Shown here: piece by piece, positions 9,254-18,229 of the stretch | Position numbering within the stretch: the first letter of the stretch is position 1 | How the letters are laid out: every line of letters starts with the position of its first letter | NCBI GenBank assembly: GCA_026400735.1 | Contig: JAPLOL010000138.1 | Span: forward strand, 62,001 to 126,000 | Source of the DNA: Alphaproteobacteria bacterium | GTDB taxonomy: Bacteria > Pseudomonadota > Alphaproteobacteria > Caulobacterales > Aquidulcibacteraceae | Direction: 5' to 3' | DNA length: 64,000 nt | Position numbers and translations under genes: made by a program | The notes under the pieces: model-generated | What the model saw: only the letters and a program-made list of their open reading frames with translations | Told to the model about the DNA's origin: nothing | Database searches by the model: none

Positions 9254-9708
9254 ATGCCCGCCACAACTTACGTTGACCATCACGTCTTGATGGGTGTGTT
9301 CGGTCATTACACCTCTGCCGCTACAGAGTGGCGAATGGCTACTATCGGCGAAAAACGGACGATGGGGTTGCGCCGTTCGCTATTGAATACGAGGCGGTTT
9401 GGGCCCAGTTGGGGAATGACGATCTGCGCTCAGCGTGGCTCGTTCCAGTAGGCCGGCCTGATACGAAGGTCTTGGCCCGTTGCGAGCCCGGAGCGGCTCT
9501 CTTGGATTACTCCATTCGGTACAAAAACGCGGGTGGCGTTGTCGCCCGCTCGGAATTGCTGCCGTTCGCAAACGATCTCGAGGCGATGGATCACGGACGC
9601 GCCGGATCCGGACACAACGCTATTGTCGAGGTTTGGAAGGGCGAGCACTTGATCGTCCGTCTTTTCGGCGTTGATAGCCGTGGTCCAACGACGCCGGGCT
9701 TCAAGTGA
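9254..9708 (+). pseudogene. Small protein of unknown function, probably broken by a 1-base deletion
   Basis: An excellent ribosome site (AGGAG at 9243-9247) precedes the ATG at 9254, which reads MPATTYVDHHVLMGVFGHYT and continues to about ATEW before losing coding character. From about 9328 the next frame carries a convincing protein (ANGYYRRKTDDGVAPFAIEY ... VEVWKGEHLIVRLFGV) to a stop at 9708, with no ribosome site of its own. A single missing base near 9330 would join them into about 150 residues. Function is unknown. It follows the Imm11-type gene by 9 bp, so it belongs to the same accessory group. An assembly indel is an equally good explanation. Confidence 0.55.
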
Positions 9709-9887
9709 TCGCGCCGGGCTCAACGTTCACGCTGAGACTTCGCCACGGCATTTGGCGCGTCATGATGAATGGCGCGTTCTTCGCTGACTATCGCTCGGAG
9801 GCGGATGCGCGTGACGGTGTTGCGCAGGCGACACGACATATGACGTCGCCTGCCAAGCTTGTGCTGATCGTGAGCAATGAGATCTGA
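9705..9887 (+). CDS. Small protein, possibly DUF2188-like
   Basis: A 60-residue frame beginning with a GTG that overlaps the previous stop by 4 bp (GTGA), suggesting coupled translation. The sequence FTLRLRHGIWRVMMNGAFFA followed by DYRSEADARDGVAQATRHM has the short beta-hairpin plus helix look of DUF2188-type domains (a W-x-V strand, then an Ala-rich helix). No ribosome site is seen. Function unknown; it may be part of the same acquired group as the Imm11-type gene. Confidence 0.45.
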   Translation: MIAPGSTFTLRLRHGIWRVMMNGAFFADYRSEADARDGVAQATRHMTSPAKLVLIVSNEI

Positions 9888-9907
9888 CGGCTGAGTGCGG
9901 TCTTGCG

Positions 9908-11578
9908 CTAATTTCGCGCCAGCGCCCAGCGGACGCGGTTTGGTGGAGCGAGCCCGTGGCCCATTGGATCAGCTTCGCCGGAGAGCGTGATTTGGTGGCT
10001 TTCGCGCGGAATTTCGCCGCCCCAGTAGATTGAGGGCTCGATGGCTATGTTGGGCGCGTCAGTGCGTAGGCGCCAGCGTTGGCCGCCGGGTGTTTCGAGC
10101 AGCGCAGTTTGATGTTCTGAAATGCGCACGCGCACGTTCGGGTGCAGGTGGAAGCGGACGACGTACGGAATGTCGTTCTTTGGGTTTGGCGATTTCAGTT
10201 TCATCGGACGAATGAGCTCGTCGATGCCGCGCAGGTTTTTGCCTTCGTTGTCGACGAAGATGTAGCGCCGGTGCCAGAGGCCGTATTTTTCTTTGTAGCC
10301 GTCGTGCCGGCCTTGCACGGTGATGCCGCTTTCGTCCGAGGAGCGGCGGACTTCATCGAGTTGCGGGCCGGTGAGACGCGAGCCGCCGCGGCGTTCATCG
10401 AGATTGGCGGAGAGCGCGTCGGCGAGCACGAGTGTTGAGTGTGCGTTCGTGGCGCGTGCGGCCATGCGGGCGGCGGGCGAGAGCTCGCGCGTGGCGCCAA
10501 TGTTTACGATCAAGCGCTCGGTCTCGCTCGACAGCTCGAACGACAGCGCGCTGGCGTGCGCGCGTTCGGCGTAGTTCAGCGGCGGAGCGCCGCCGACATC
10601 GAACAGCGCGCGCATGCCGCCGACTTCAAGCCGCTGAAAGCCGGTGTGGTTCGCGAATTGGAAGGGGCGAAGCGCGCCGCCGGCGCGTGCGAGCGCAGCA
10701 TCGATAGTCGCGGCTGAGCCTTCGGCGCCGCCTTGGAAGCAACCGAGGCGCCCATCGCCGAGGCGCAACATGCGGAGCATGTTGGCTAGCTTGGGCAGCG
10801 TATCGACGAGAATTTGCGGCGGATCATCGAGCGCATCGCGCGCGGCGACGAGGTCGCAGAGCGCTTCTGCGAGCGCTTCTGGCGAGCGCGAGAGGTGGCC
10901 GCCGTCGCCGTAGAATTGCTTGGCGCAGGCTTCGATGAGCATTTCTTCGCCTTGCTCGGCGAAGCGCTCACCTTCGGGAAAATCTGCAGCCCCCGCGAGC
11001 ACGAGCGCAGCGCCGGCTTTGATCGAGCCCAGATGCCTCTCGCTCAACTCGCTTTGCGCCATCAGCAGCAAGCGCGCTTGGCGTGCGGCGGAGCGCAGCA
11101 ATGATGCGCGTTGTTCCGGTGCGCCTTGTTCAAATGCCGGGCGGCCCCAGCAGAGCCAAGCGAACAAGCGCTCGGCGGTGATTTCTGGATCCCAAGCGAG
11201 ATCGTCCCACTCGCCGTGCTCTTTGACCCAGGCGTCGATGAGCTGGGCGATGAAGCCGTGCGCGGATGGGCCAACGGCGGCGAGATCGACGAGCCACGAG
11301 AATGAGTGGAGGCGCGCAGTGAAGTGTCGCGACGGGTGCGAGGGCAACCACGGGAAAAGGTGATCGCCTTGCAGACGTTCGGCGCCTATGCGCCAGATTC
11401 CGCGGCCAATTTCGCGGCCACGTTCGGTGTCGCCGACGCGCGGATCGTTGCCCCAGCGGCCGATGCGATCGGGTGCGGCGTCGCCGAGGCGCATGCGGTG
11501 AAATGGATTCGCGCGCCAGTGGTCGTTCGCCGCGACCGGCTTCGCTTGCCGGTTGGTGGGGGAGACCGGCGCGTTCAT
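9908..11578 (-). CDS. Heparinase II/III family protein
   Basis: A 556-residue protein with an all-helical toroid N-terminal region and a C-terminal beta domain (FANHTGFQRLEVGGMRALFD, then ERAHASALSFEL and ATNAHSTLVLAD), the layout of heparinase II/III polysaccharide lyases. In alphaproteobacteria this family sits beside rpe and rsmB, as here: the rpe stop is 4 bp upstream. Most copies in this position have no proven substrate; a role in cell-wall or capsular polysaccharide turnover is inference. No signal peptide is visible, so this copy is predicted cytoplasmic. Confidence 0.85.
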   Translation of the reverse strand: MNAPVSPTNRQAKPVAANDHWRANPFHRMRLGDAAPDRIGRWGNDPRVGDTERGREIGRGIWRIGAERLQGDHLFPWLPSHPSRHFTARLHSFSWLVDLAAVGPSAHGFIAQLIDAWVKEHGEWDDLAWDPEITAERLFAWLCWGRPAFEQGAPEQRASLLRSAARQARLLLMAQSELSERHLGSIKAGAALVLAGAADFPEGERFAEQGEEMLIEACAKQFYGDGGHLSRSPEALAEALCDLVAARDALDDPPQILVDTLPKLANMLRMLRLGDGRLGCFQGGAEGSAATIDAALARAGGALRPFQFANHTGFQRLEVGGMRALFDVGGAPPLNYAERAHASALSFELSSETERLIVNIGATRELSPAARMAARATNAHSTLVLADALSANLDERRGGSRLTGPQLDEVRRSSDESGITVQGRHDGYKEKYGLWHRRYIFVDNEGKNLRGIDELIRPMKLKSPNPKNDIPYVVRFHLHPNVRVRISEHQTALLETPGGQRWRLRTDAPNIAIEPSIYWGGEIPRESHQITLSGEADPMGHGLAPPNRVRWALARN

Positions 11579-11582
11579 CGAG

Positions 11583-12245
11583 CTACGCGGCCACTCTCAA
11601 TCGTTTGATGTTGTCCGCGTATTCGCTTGGGTCGCCGCCATAGACGGCGGTGCCTGCGACAAGCGCAGTCGCGCCGGCGCCGACGACGCGTGCGGCGTTC
11701 TTCGCGTTCACGCCGCCGTCGACTTCGAGAATGATGTCGCGGCCGGTGGCGTCGATTTTCTTGCGGAGCTTTTCGATCTTCGGCAGCGCCGTTTCGATGA
11801 AGCTTTGACCGCCGAAACCTGGGTTTACGCTCATGACCAGCACGAGGTCGATCAGATCGATAACTGGATCGATGGCTTCGGCCGGTGTTCCTGGATTGAG
11901 TGAGACACCTGCCTTCGCGCCGGTCGCGCGGATCGCTTGCAGCGTGCGGTGCAAATGCGGCCCGGCTTCGGGGTGCACGGTGATAATGTCGGCGCCAGCG
12001 TCGCGGAAGGCTTGGATGAACGGATCGACCGGCGCGATCATCAGATGCACGTCGAACGGCAGCTTCGAATACGGGCGGATCGATTTGATCACCGTGGGGC
12101 CGATCGAGATGTTCGGCACGAAGTGGCCGTCCATCACGTCGACATGGATCATGTCGGCGCCGGCTTCCTCAGCCGCGCGTACTTCCTCGCCAAGCTTTGA
12201 GAAATCAGCTGCCAGGATCGAAGGTGAAATGAGCGTCCGCGCCAT
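11583..12245 (-). CDS. rpe: Ribulose-phosphate 3-epimerase
   Basis: A 220-residue full-length TIM-barrel enzyme that interconverts ribulose-5-phosphate and xylulose-5-phosphate in the pentose phosphate pathway. Seen: [16 protein letters not shown] at the N-terminus, [19 protein letters not shown] with the metal His and Asp, [19 protein letters not shown], and the phosphate-binding [12 protein letters not shown] and [13 protein letters not shown]. It lies between rsmB (57 bp upstream) and the heparinase gene in the same direction, the arrangement seen in Caulobacter relatives. Confidence 0.97.
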   Translation of the reverse strand: MARTLISPSILAADFSKLGEEVRAAEEAGADMIHVDVMDGHFVPNISIGPTVIKSIRPYSKLPFDVHLMIAPVDPFIQAFRDAGADIITVHPEAGPHLHRTLQAIRATGAKAGVSLNPGTPAEAIDPVIDLIDLVLVMSVNPGFGGQSFIETALPKIEKLRKKIDATGRDIILEVDGGVNAKNAARVVGAGATALVAGTAVYGGDPSEYADNIKRLRVAA

Positions 12246-12302
12246 GATTTGTCGTACCCCGCGCTGGGGAGGGCGCGCAAGGCGAGCGGGTTCCGTTCGC
12301 GC

Positions 12303-13559
12303 TTAGCTGCGCAGCAAACGGGCGGCGTAGAAGCCGTCGAGGCCACCGATCTCGGGCCATTGGCCGGGATGTGTGCGCAGGTCGCCGTCAGGGGTGATGA
12401 ATTCTGCTGGGACTTCGTTGGTGAGCGGCGCGCGTTTCCAGCCATTGCGCAAAGCTGCCGCAACGACGCCGGGCCCTTCTTCGGGCTCGAGTGAGCAGAC
12501 GGCGTAGATCAGCGGCGCGCCGGGCTTCAGCAGCTTGGCTGTTGCTTCGATGAGTTGAGCTTGCAGGTCGGCGAGGGCTTTCACGTCGGTCGGGCGGCGT
12601 AGCCATGCAACATCTGGGTGACGGCGTAGCGTACCGGTTGAGGTGCAAGGCGCGTCGAGGAGGATGGCGTCGAAGGGTTCGGCGCTGAACTTTAGCGCGT
12701 CGGCGCAGATCACTTCCGCTTCGAGTTTGGTACGCGCGAGGTTTTCGCGGAGGCGCTTCAAGCGCGCTTCAGATTTATCGACGGCGGTGACGTGCGCGCC
12801 CGCCGCAGCGAGCTGCAGTGATTTGCCACCTGGCGCGGCGCAAAGATCGAGCACGCGTTTGCCGCGTACATCGCCGAGCAGCTTTGCAGGGAGCGCCGCG
12901 GCAGCGTCTTGCACCCACCACGCGCCTTCGTTGAAACCGGGAAGAGTATCGACCGGCGCATGTTGTGCGAGGCGCAGGCTGCCGGTTGGCGTCACGGTCG
13001 CGAAGAGCTTTTCCGCCCAACCCGCGGCATCAGCTTTCACAGTCACATCGAGCGGAGGTTCGCTCAGCAGCGCTTCCGCGATTTGCGGTGCGACTTCGCC
13101 GTAGCTCGCGCGCCATCTCGTGTAGAGCCAAGGCGGCAAGTCCGCGCCGGGCGGCAGGCCATTGAGAATTTCCTGGCCGTTGCTCGCGACTTTGCGGAGC
13201 ACTGCGTTCATCAGCTTCGCGAAGCCGCGGGCCTCGCGCATGTGGTTGGCGGTTTCGACCGTCTCGCCTACGGCCGCATGTGCCGGTGTGCCCAGCACCA
13301 GCAATTGCGCCGCGCCCAGATGCAGCAAGGCGCGCGCGTGCTCGGCGTTGTCGGGCAGTGGGCGCGCGAGGAATTCTGAGAGCACCGCGTCGACGCCGCC
13401 CAAGCGCCGGAGCCCCGCCGTTACGAGTGCGCGTGCGAAGGCGCGGTCGCGGCCTTCAAGGGCGTTGAAGCTTGGCGTCTCGTTGAGCGCGTCTTCGAGC
13501 GCGCGCCCGCGATCCATCACGGCGACGAGGAGGTCAGTGGCTGCGCGGCGGGCGGTCAA
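12303..13559 (-). CDS. rsmB: 16S rRNA m5C methyltransferase, RsmB/Sun family
   Basis: A 418-residue protein with an N-terminal NusB-like helical domain (residues 1-130) and a C-terminal SAM-dependent methyltransferase domain: VLDLCAAPGGKSLQLAA near 230, DAILLDAPCTSTGTLRRHPD near 295 with the PC catalytic motif, and VCSLEPEEG carrying the second Cys. It methylates a cytosine of 16S rRNA (C967 in E. coli numbering). Translation seems to begin at a TTG overlapping the stop of the DUF3108 gene (TTGA), without a ribosome site of its own, so coupled translation is likely. Confidence 0.93.
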   Translation of the reverse strand: MTARRAATDLLVAVMDRGRALEDALNETPSFNALEGRDRAFARALVTAGLRRLGGVDAVLSEFLARPLPDNAEHARALLHLGAAQLLVLGTPAHAAVGETVETANHMREARGFAKLMNAVLRKVASNGQEILNGLPPGADLPPWLYTRWRASYGEVAPQIAEALLSEPPLDVTVKADAAGWAEKLFATVTPTGSLRLAQHAPVDTLPGFNEGAWWVQDAAAALPAKLLGDVRGKRVLDLCAAPGGKSLQLAAAGAHVTAVDKSEARLKRLRENLARTKLEAEVICADALKFSAEPFDAILLDAPCTSTGTLRRHPDVAWLRRPTDVKALADLQAQLIEATAKLLKPGAPLIYAVCSLEPEEGPGVVAAALRNGWKRAPLTNEVPAEFITPDGDLRTHPGQWPEIGGLDGFYAARLLRS

Positions 13560-14356
13560 GGTGGGGTGGGTGTATCGGGTGCGTACTGCACGTCAACGCG
13601 GGCGCGGCGAAAACTCGCTAGCCGGATTGTCGCGCCGCCAGCTGAGAGCGGCGTAGAGATGCGCACGGGCGGCGCGAACGTCGTGTCCGGCATTAGAGCG
13701 AACCAGATTTGGCCTTCCGGGATGCGTCGGCGGCCTTCGTCACGCGGGTTGAAGCCGCTGACGGCGATGTAGGCGAGTTTGCACTTCAGCACTTGGCCCG
13801 CGTAGCCGCCGCCTTCGTAGTCATCGATGTCGCCGTCGCTGAGTTGCAGCAAGTAGTGGAAACGGCCGTCGAAGGTTGGATACGTGCCTTCGCAGCGGCG
13901 CGAGCGGCCGACATCGATCGCCATAGCGACAACGTTAGAGAGCGGATCGCGCGAGGCGCGGCGTTGCTCTTCGGTCGCCGCTGGATCGCCCCAGGTGCTA
14001 TAGTTCGGTTCGATCTGTGCGGTGATCGCGCCGTTCTCATCGGCGCTCATCGAGATCTGGCGGCGTTTGCGGCTGTAGTGGTGATCGAGCGTGTAGGTCT
14101 GCCAGCGCACACCGCTGGCGTTGATCACGCCTGACGACGTCGCCTGAATGTTCGTGCGCTCAAAGAGATTGAGGATGCCGCGTGATTGGAGGCTGGCTGA
14201 GATGTCGTAGCTGTCGTTGGTGACGTCAGCGTCCACCGAGACGCCGCCGACTGGTACGAAGCCCAGGCCAAAGCCATCATAGGTGAGCGCAAAGCGATCC
14301 GCCGACGCGGGCGTCGCGAAGAGGAGCAAAGCAGCGAAGGCGAGGAGCGCGCGCAC
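13556..14356 (-). CDS. DUF3108 domain protein, secreted
   Basis: A 266-residue protein with a signal peptide (MRALLAFAALLLFATPASA) and the antiparallel-beta pattern of DUF3108 (FALTYDGFGLGFVPVGGVSV, then YDISASLQSRGILNLFER and a C-terminal PEGQIWFALMPD). The family is periplasmic or outer-membrane associated and of unknown function. It overlaps rsmB by 4 bp and leads the rsmB-rpe-heparinase group; such DUF3108-rsmB pairs recur in alphaproteobacteria. Confidence 0.85.
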   Translation of the reverse strand: MRALLAFAALLLFATPASADRFALTYDGFGLGFVPVGGVSVDADVTNDSYDISASLQSRGILNLFERTNIQATSSGVINASGVRWQTYTLDHHYSRKRRQISMSADENGAITAQIEPNYSTWGDPAATEEQRRASRDPLSNVVAMAIDVGRSRRCEGTYPTFDGRFHYLLQLSDGDIDDYEGGGYAGQVLKCKLAYIAVSGFNPRDEGRRRIPEGQIWFALMPDTTFAPPVRISTPLSAGGATIRLASFRRARVDVQYAPDTPTPP

Positions 14357-14380
14357 AGGCGGACTGTAGAGCCGCGCAGC

Positions 14381-14409
14381 AAAAAGGGGAGCCTTTTGGG
14401 CTCCCCTTT
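14381..14409 (-). terminator. Rho-independent terminator behind the MBL-fold gene
   Basis: AAAGGGGAGCC (14383-14393) and GGCTCCCCTTT (14399-14409) form a perfect 11-bp stem with a 5-nt loop. Read leftward, the stem ends in a run of five T (14385-14381), which fits the leftward gene ending at 14433. Confidence 0.85.
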
Positions 14410-14432
14410 CGCAGGTCGTCTGTCTGGCTGCG

Positions 14433-15392
14433 TTAAAGCGGACGGACGTTGATTTCCGAATTGTCGAGCGGCAGTTCGATCAGTGTTCCGACGCGACCCG
14501 AGACCACGTCGTTGAAGCCAGCGGCGCGCGCTTCGGAAACTTGCACCTGCGCTTCCATCTGATTGCCGGCGCCAGTGAGCACCACGAGGCCGGTGTTGGA
14601 ACCGCGCGCTTCGGAGCCGACTTCAGCTGCCGTCATGCTCGTTTGATCACGCAGGTGCGACAGCGCTTGGCTTTGAGCGGCTTGCAGCACGACATCGGCG
14701 TTTGCGGCGGCATCGGCCCCAACCATGCGGCCATCACCGCCCACCACGATCGAGCGGCCGCGATAATCGAAGCGATAGCCGACGCGGCCGGTGAAAGCGT
14801 CTTCTTGCGTCGTAAAGGCCGAGACGGTGAGGCCGTCTTGTTCGAACACGATCACCGAGCGGCCCGGCTCTGGTGAGGGGCCCCAGGCTTGAAGGCCGCG
14901 CGCGGCGCCATCCATGCCGGCGGCTTGGTTCAAGCCGTCGACGGCACGTTGCGTATCGGCCGGGCCGTAGACGGGGAGGAGGACGTTGTCGCGACCATGC
15001 GAAGCTTGGCCGTACATGGCGCTGAGGTCGGACATTTGCTGCAGACCGGAGCTCGTCAGCAGGACGGCTTGCAGGCGCGCCATCGGCACGCCGCGCTGAA
15101 TGAGAGAGTCCGCGGCGCCGGAGCCTGCATCGACGACGAAGAGTTTGCCACCGGCGACGACCGCGAGGCACGGCTGCTGGGCGCCATTCTCGGCGCCGCC
15201 GCATACGATCGCCCGCAGCGCGGTTGAATCGAATAGATCTTCGTTGGCGGTCGCTTGTTGCTCAGCGTAGGTCGCGTACGCGCGGGCGATGGCCTCTTGG
15301 CCTTCGGGCGTTTGCGAGCCCAACACCCATCCGCCCCAGAACAGGCCTGACAGCGTCACGAAGACGACAGACGATTTGCCGATGGCGTTCAT
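14433..15392 (-). CDS. Metallo-beta-lactamase-fold protein lacking the metal motif
   Basis: A 319-residue protein with an N-terminal membrane anchor or signal (VVFVTLSGLFWGGWVLGS). The body follows the MBL-fold layout of arylsulfatase/ribonuclease Z-like enzymes: LAVVAGGKLFVVDAGSGAAD, a middle VGYRFDYRGRSIVVGGDGR, and LVVLTGAG. Where an active enzyme has HxHxDH, this one reads LLTSSGLQQMSDLSAMYG, so all metal-binding His are missing. It is probably a catalytically dead, extracytoplasmic homologue of unknown role. The gene stands alone and has its own terminator; it is divergent from murI. Confidence 0.75.
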   Translation of the reverse strand: MNAIGKSSVVFVTLSGLFWGGWVLGSQTPEGQEAIARAYATYAEQQATANEDLFDSTALRAIVCGGAENGAQQPCLAVVAGGKLFVVDAGSGAADSLIQRGVPMARLQAVLLTSSGLQQMSDLSAMYGQASHGRDNVLLPVYGPADTQRAVDGLNQAAGMDGAARGLQAWGPSPEPGRSVIVFEQDGLTVSAFTTQEDAFTGRVGYRFDYRGRSIVVGGDGRMVGADAAANADVVLQAAQSQALSHLRDQTSMTAAEVGSEARGSNTGLVVLTGAGNQMEAQVQVSEARAAGFNDVVSGRVGTLIELPLDNSEINVRPL

Positions 15393-15596
15393 GGTACCGA
15401 CCCCAAATTTCCAAATACGCGCTCTTCAGCGCGTTGACGTTTAACCCCACACCAGCGTTGCTACCCGGCGTTATGATTCGCGCAAACTCGGTTAACACGA
15501 GGTTTCCACAGGTGCGTGCTGTACCTTTGCCGAAACGGAAAACCGGGCCTAAATCAGCGTATTGGTTAACGCGCTCGCTGTGGATCGATTGCCCAA

Positions 15597-16439
15597 ATGG
15601 TTAACGCCGCAAAGCGCGTTCTGGTGTTTGATTCCGGCGTCGGCGGGCTTTCCGTGTTTGACGCGATCGCGGCGTCCGGCAAGGCGTTTGAACTCGACTA
15701 CGCCGCCGACAACGCTTGGCTGCCTTACGGACTGAAAACTGACGAGCAGCTCCGCGATCGTGTGCCGGCGCTACTCACCCGTCTCGCGGCGCAGTGGGCG
15801 CCGGAAGCTGTGGTTGTAGCGTGCAACACGGCCTCGACGATTGCATTGGAGCAAGTCCGCGCCGCGCTGAACATTCCGGTCGTTGGCGTAGTGCCGCCAA
15901 TAAAGCCGGCGGCGGCGGCGACGCGCACGGGCGTCATCGGGCTTTTGGCGACGCCGGCTACGGTGCAGCGCGCCTACACGAATGACCTCATTGCGCAGTT
16001 CGCGGGCGATAAAAGGGTCATCAGATTTGGTTCTGCAGCTCTGGTGGAGGCCGCCGAACGAAAGCTCAGGGGTGACGACCCAGACCAATCTGCGATCACA
16101 GAGGCGATCGGCGGACTTTTCGGCGCCCCCGGCGGGGCGGAGATCGACGTTGTGGCGCTGGCTTGCACTCATTTTCCTCTGCTCGCAGCCGAGCTTGCCG
16201 ACGCCGCGCCACGCCCATGTGTTTGGATGGATTCCGGCGAGGCGATCGCGCGGCGGCTCGCGCATGTTCTCATCGCCGAGGAGGGCGCGCCGCGCGTGCG
16301 GCGTGCAGCTTTCACAAGCGGAGATGGAGCCCGCGCATCTCTGCGTGCATTCGAGACCCGCGGTTTCAGTGATTTTTCGCACATCGCCGAAGCTCCAAGT
16401 TTCGCGCTGACGTCGCTTGCACGCGCATCACAGGTTTAG
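15597..16439 (+). CDS. murI: Glutamate racemase
   Basis: A 280-residue cofactor-independent racemase that makes D-glutamate for peptidoglycan. The two catalytic cysteines are present: Cys76 in VVVACNTAS and Cys190 in VALACTHFPLL; the N-terminal FDSGVGGLSVFDAI and the WLPYG stretch are typical. The ATG at 15597 has no strong ribosome site. The 204 bp between it and the divergent MBL-fold gene contain GTTAAC at 15491 and 15565, with a third at 15600 inside the first codons. Confidence 0.95.
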   Translation: MVNAAKRVLVFDSGVGGLSVFDAIAASGKAFELDYAADNAWLPYGLKTDEQLRDRVPALLTRLAAQWAPEAVVVACNTASTIALEQVRAALNIPVVGVVPPIKPAAAATRTGVIGLLATPATVQRAYTNDLIAQFAGDKRVIRFGSAALVEAAERKLRGDDPDQSAITEAIGGLFGAPGGAEIDVVALACTHFPLLAAELADAAPRPCVWMDSGEAIARRLAHVLIAEEGAPRVRRAAFTSGDGARASLRAFETRGFSDFSHIAEAPSFALTSLARASQV

Positions 16440-16473
16440 TCGGCGTTGTATTTGGGAAACGCTGTCGAAAAGT

Positions 16474-16517
16474 GCGCCGAGTTATTCCACCACGCGCATT
16501 GCGCCCACTCTCGGCGC
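16474..16517. repeat. Inverted repeat between murI and the GmrSD-like gene
   Basis: GCGCCGAG (16474-16481) and CTCGGCGC (16510-16517) form an 8-bp perfect dyad with a 28-nt loop. No T-run follows, so it is either a weak terminator of murI or a regulatory structure in front of the nuclease gene. Confidence 0.35.
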
Positions 16518-16564
16518 GCGCAACGTTCCTGACCAAGAAATAACCTTTTGGCGGGGAGAGATAT

Positions 16565-18229
16565 ATGGCCGGCGCCTTCGGCGACACGCCGCTTGGACTT
16601 ACCTCCACAATCCTCAATCTCGGCGCGGTGCTAACGCGCAAGCAGTTGAAAGTACCGCGCTACCAGCGTCCATATACGTGGACGGAGCGCGAAGTCCGCG
16701 AGCTGATCCAGGATTTATGGCGCGCTTATAAGCGCGGCGCGACGTTCTATTTTATCGGCCAGATCGTGCTGGTGAAAAATCACGGCAAGCTCGAAGTGTC
16801 CGACGGCCAACAACGTTTGGCGACGCTGACAATGCTGCTCGCCTACGTCCGCGATCGCATTCCCGGCCGCTCGAAGCAGTACCAATTGCTGATTATGGAC
16901 GGCAACACGCCGCGCCTGCTGCTTCGTGAAGAAGATCAGAATTTCTATCTGGGCTTCGTGCAAGAGACCGGACACATGATGGAATTGGCCCGGCATGCCG
17001 AAATCGGCGTGGATTCTAAGGATTTGATCGCCAACGCCGCGCGCACGATCGAATCCGAGATGAGCAAGATCACGGAAGATCGCGAACTCGATGCGTTCAT
17101 GTCGTATATCGTGCGCGCCTGTACGCTGAACGTGGTTGACGCCGATGAGCGTGGCTGCGCTCAGACCGTGTTCAACACGCTGAACAAGCGTGGCTCGCCG
17201 CTCTCTGGCGCCGACATCATCAAGAGCGATTTGCTAGAGAATTCCGGCCTCTCCAACACCGAAGCTGATGCAGCGGCGCGCAAGTGGGAGCAAACCGAGG
17301 ATCTTTTCGAGCGCGAGAATTTTGCTCGCTTGCTTTACATGATGCCGTTCCTGCTGACGGGTGAGCCATTGCTTTCGCCGGGCGACCTTGCCTCGTTCCG
17401 CACCGCGGTCGAGCGGGCGGGCGGTGTTCGTGCGTTTTTGTTCGAGCAATTGCCGCGCTACGCGCATGCGTTGCGGGCGATATATGCCGGCTCGATCGAT
17501 GTTGGCCCGGCCAGCGCCGAGGTGAACCGCCGCGTCGCGCTGATGAAGCAAGTCGAGCAATGGGATTGGGCGCCGTGCGCAATCGCGTTCTTGGCCGAGA
17601 ATTCGTCCGATCCCGAACGCGCACGCCGATTTTTCCAGGCGCTCGATCGCTTGACGTTCGCGTGCGAACTTTCGGTCGTGGAAAATCGCGACCGCGAAGC
17701 GCGCTACGCCAATGTGATCAAGTACATCAACGACGATAAGATGCTGCACACCGCCGAAGGCAAGCAGCGCGCGCTTCTGCTTACGGAAGCCGAGCAGATG
17801 AAGTTCTTTGCAACGCTCAACCGGTCTCGTAAGCGCGACCGTCAGCGCCGTTTGCTGCTGATGCGTCTTGAGGCGGCGATGCCTGGCGGGCGGATTGTGT
17901 CGATGACGGACGACGCCACGGTTGAGCATGTGCTGCCGAAGAATGGCGGCCCGTGGTGGAACGAGCGTTTCCCGGACCCGGCGCTGCGCAACGAACTGGC
18001 CAACCTACTCGGCAACTTGACGCTGCTGTCCTACGACCAGAACTCGGGCGCCGATAACAAGCCCTACCCCGAGAAGCGGAAAATCTATTTCGATACCAAA
18101 GCGACGATCTACACGCTGACCAAAGACATCGCGCCGATCGAGGATTGGTCGCTGCACGCCATCGAAGAGCGGCACGAGCGGTTGGTGCGGATTCTCAGCG
18201 AAGACTGGGGGCTGGTGCGCGGCGGTTAA
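16565..18229 (+). CDS. GmrSD-like DUF262/DUF1524 nuclease (putative type IV restriction)
   Basis: A 554-residue protein with GGGGAGAG just before the ATG at 16565. The N-terminal DUF262 (ParB-like NTPase) domain shows VPRYQRPYTW at 30-39 and SDGQQRLATLTML at 79-91, the signature of GmrS-type subunits. The C-terminal DUF1524 His-Me nuclease domain shows ATVEHVLPKN from 451, NLLGNLTLL near 480 and DNKPYPEKRKIYF. Single-chain GmrSD enzymes cleave glucosylated or otherwise modified phage DNA; that this one does so is inference. It stands 69 bp upstream of the zinc-PLC/DUF4332 gene in the same direction. No methylase or other restriction gene is nearby. Confidence 0.85.
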   Translation: MAGAFGDTPLGLTSTILNLGAVLTRKQLKVPRYQRPYTWTEREVRELIQDLWRAYKRGATFYFIGQIVLVKNHGKLEVSDGQQRLATLTMLLAYVRDRIPGRSKQYQLLIMDGNTPRLLLREEDQNFYLGFVQETGHMMELARHAEIGVDSKDLIANAARTIESEMSKITEDRELDAFMSYIVRACTLNVVDADERGCAQTVFNTLNKRGSPLSGADIIKSDLLENSGLSNTEADAAARKWEQTEDLFERENFARLLYMMPFLLTGEPLLSPGDLASFRTAVERAGGVRAFLFEQLPRYAHALRAIYAGSIDVGPASAEVNRRVALMKQVEQWDWAPCAIAFLAENSSDPERARRFFQALDRLTFACELSVVENRDREARYANVIKYINDDKMLHTAEGKQRALLLTEAEQMKFFATLNRSRKRDRQRRLLLMRLEAAMPGGRIVSMTDDATVEHVLPKNGGPWWNERFPDPALRNELANLLGNLTLLSYDQNSGADNKPYPEKRKIYFDTKATIYTLTKDIAPIEDWSLHAIEERHERLVRILSEDWGLVRGG

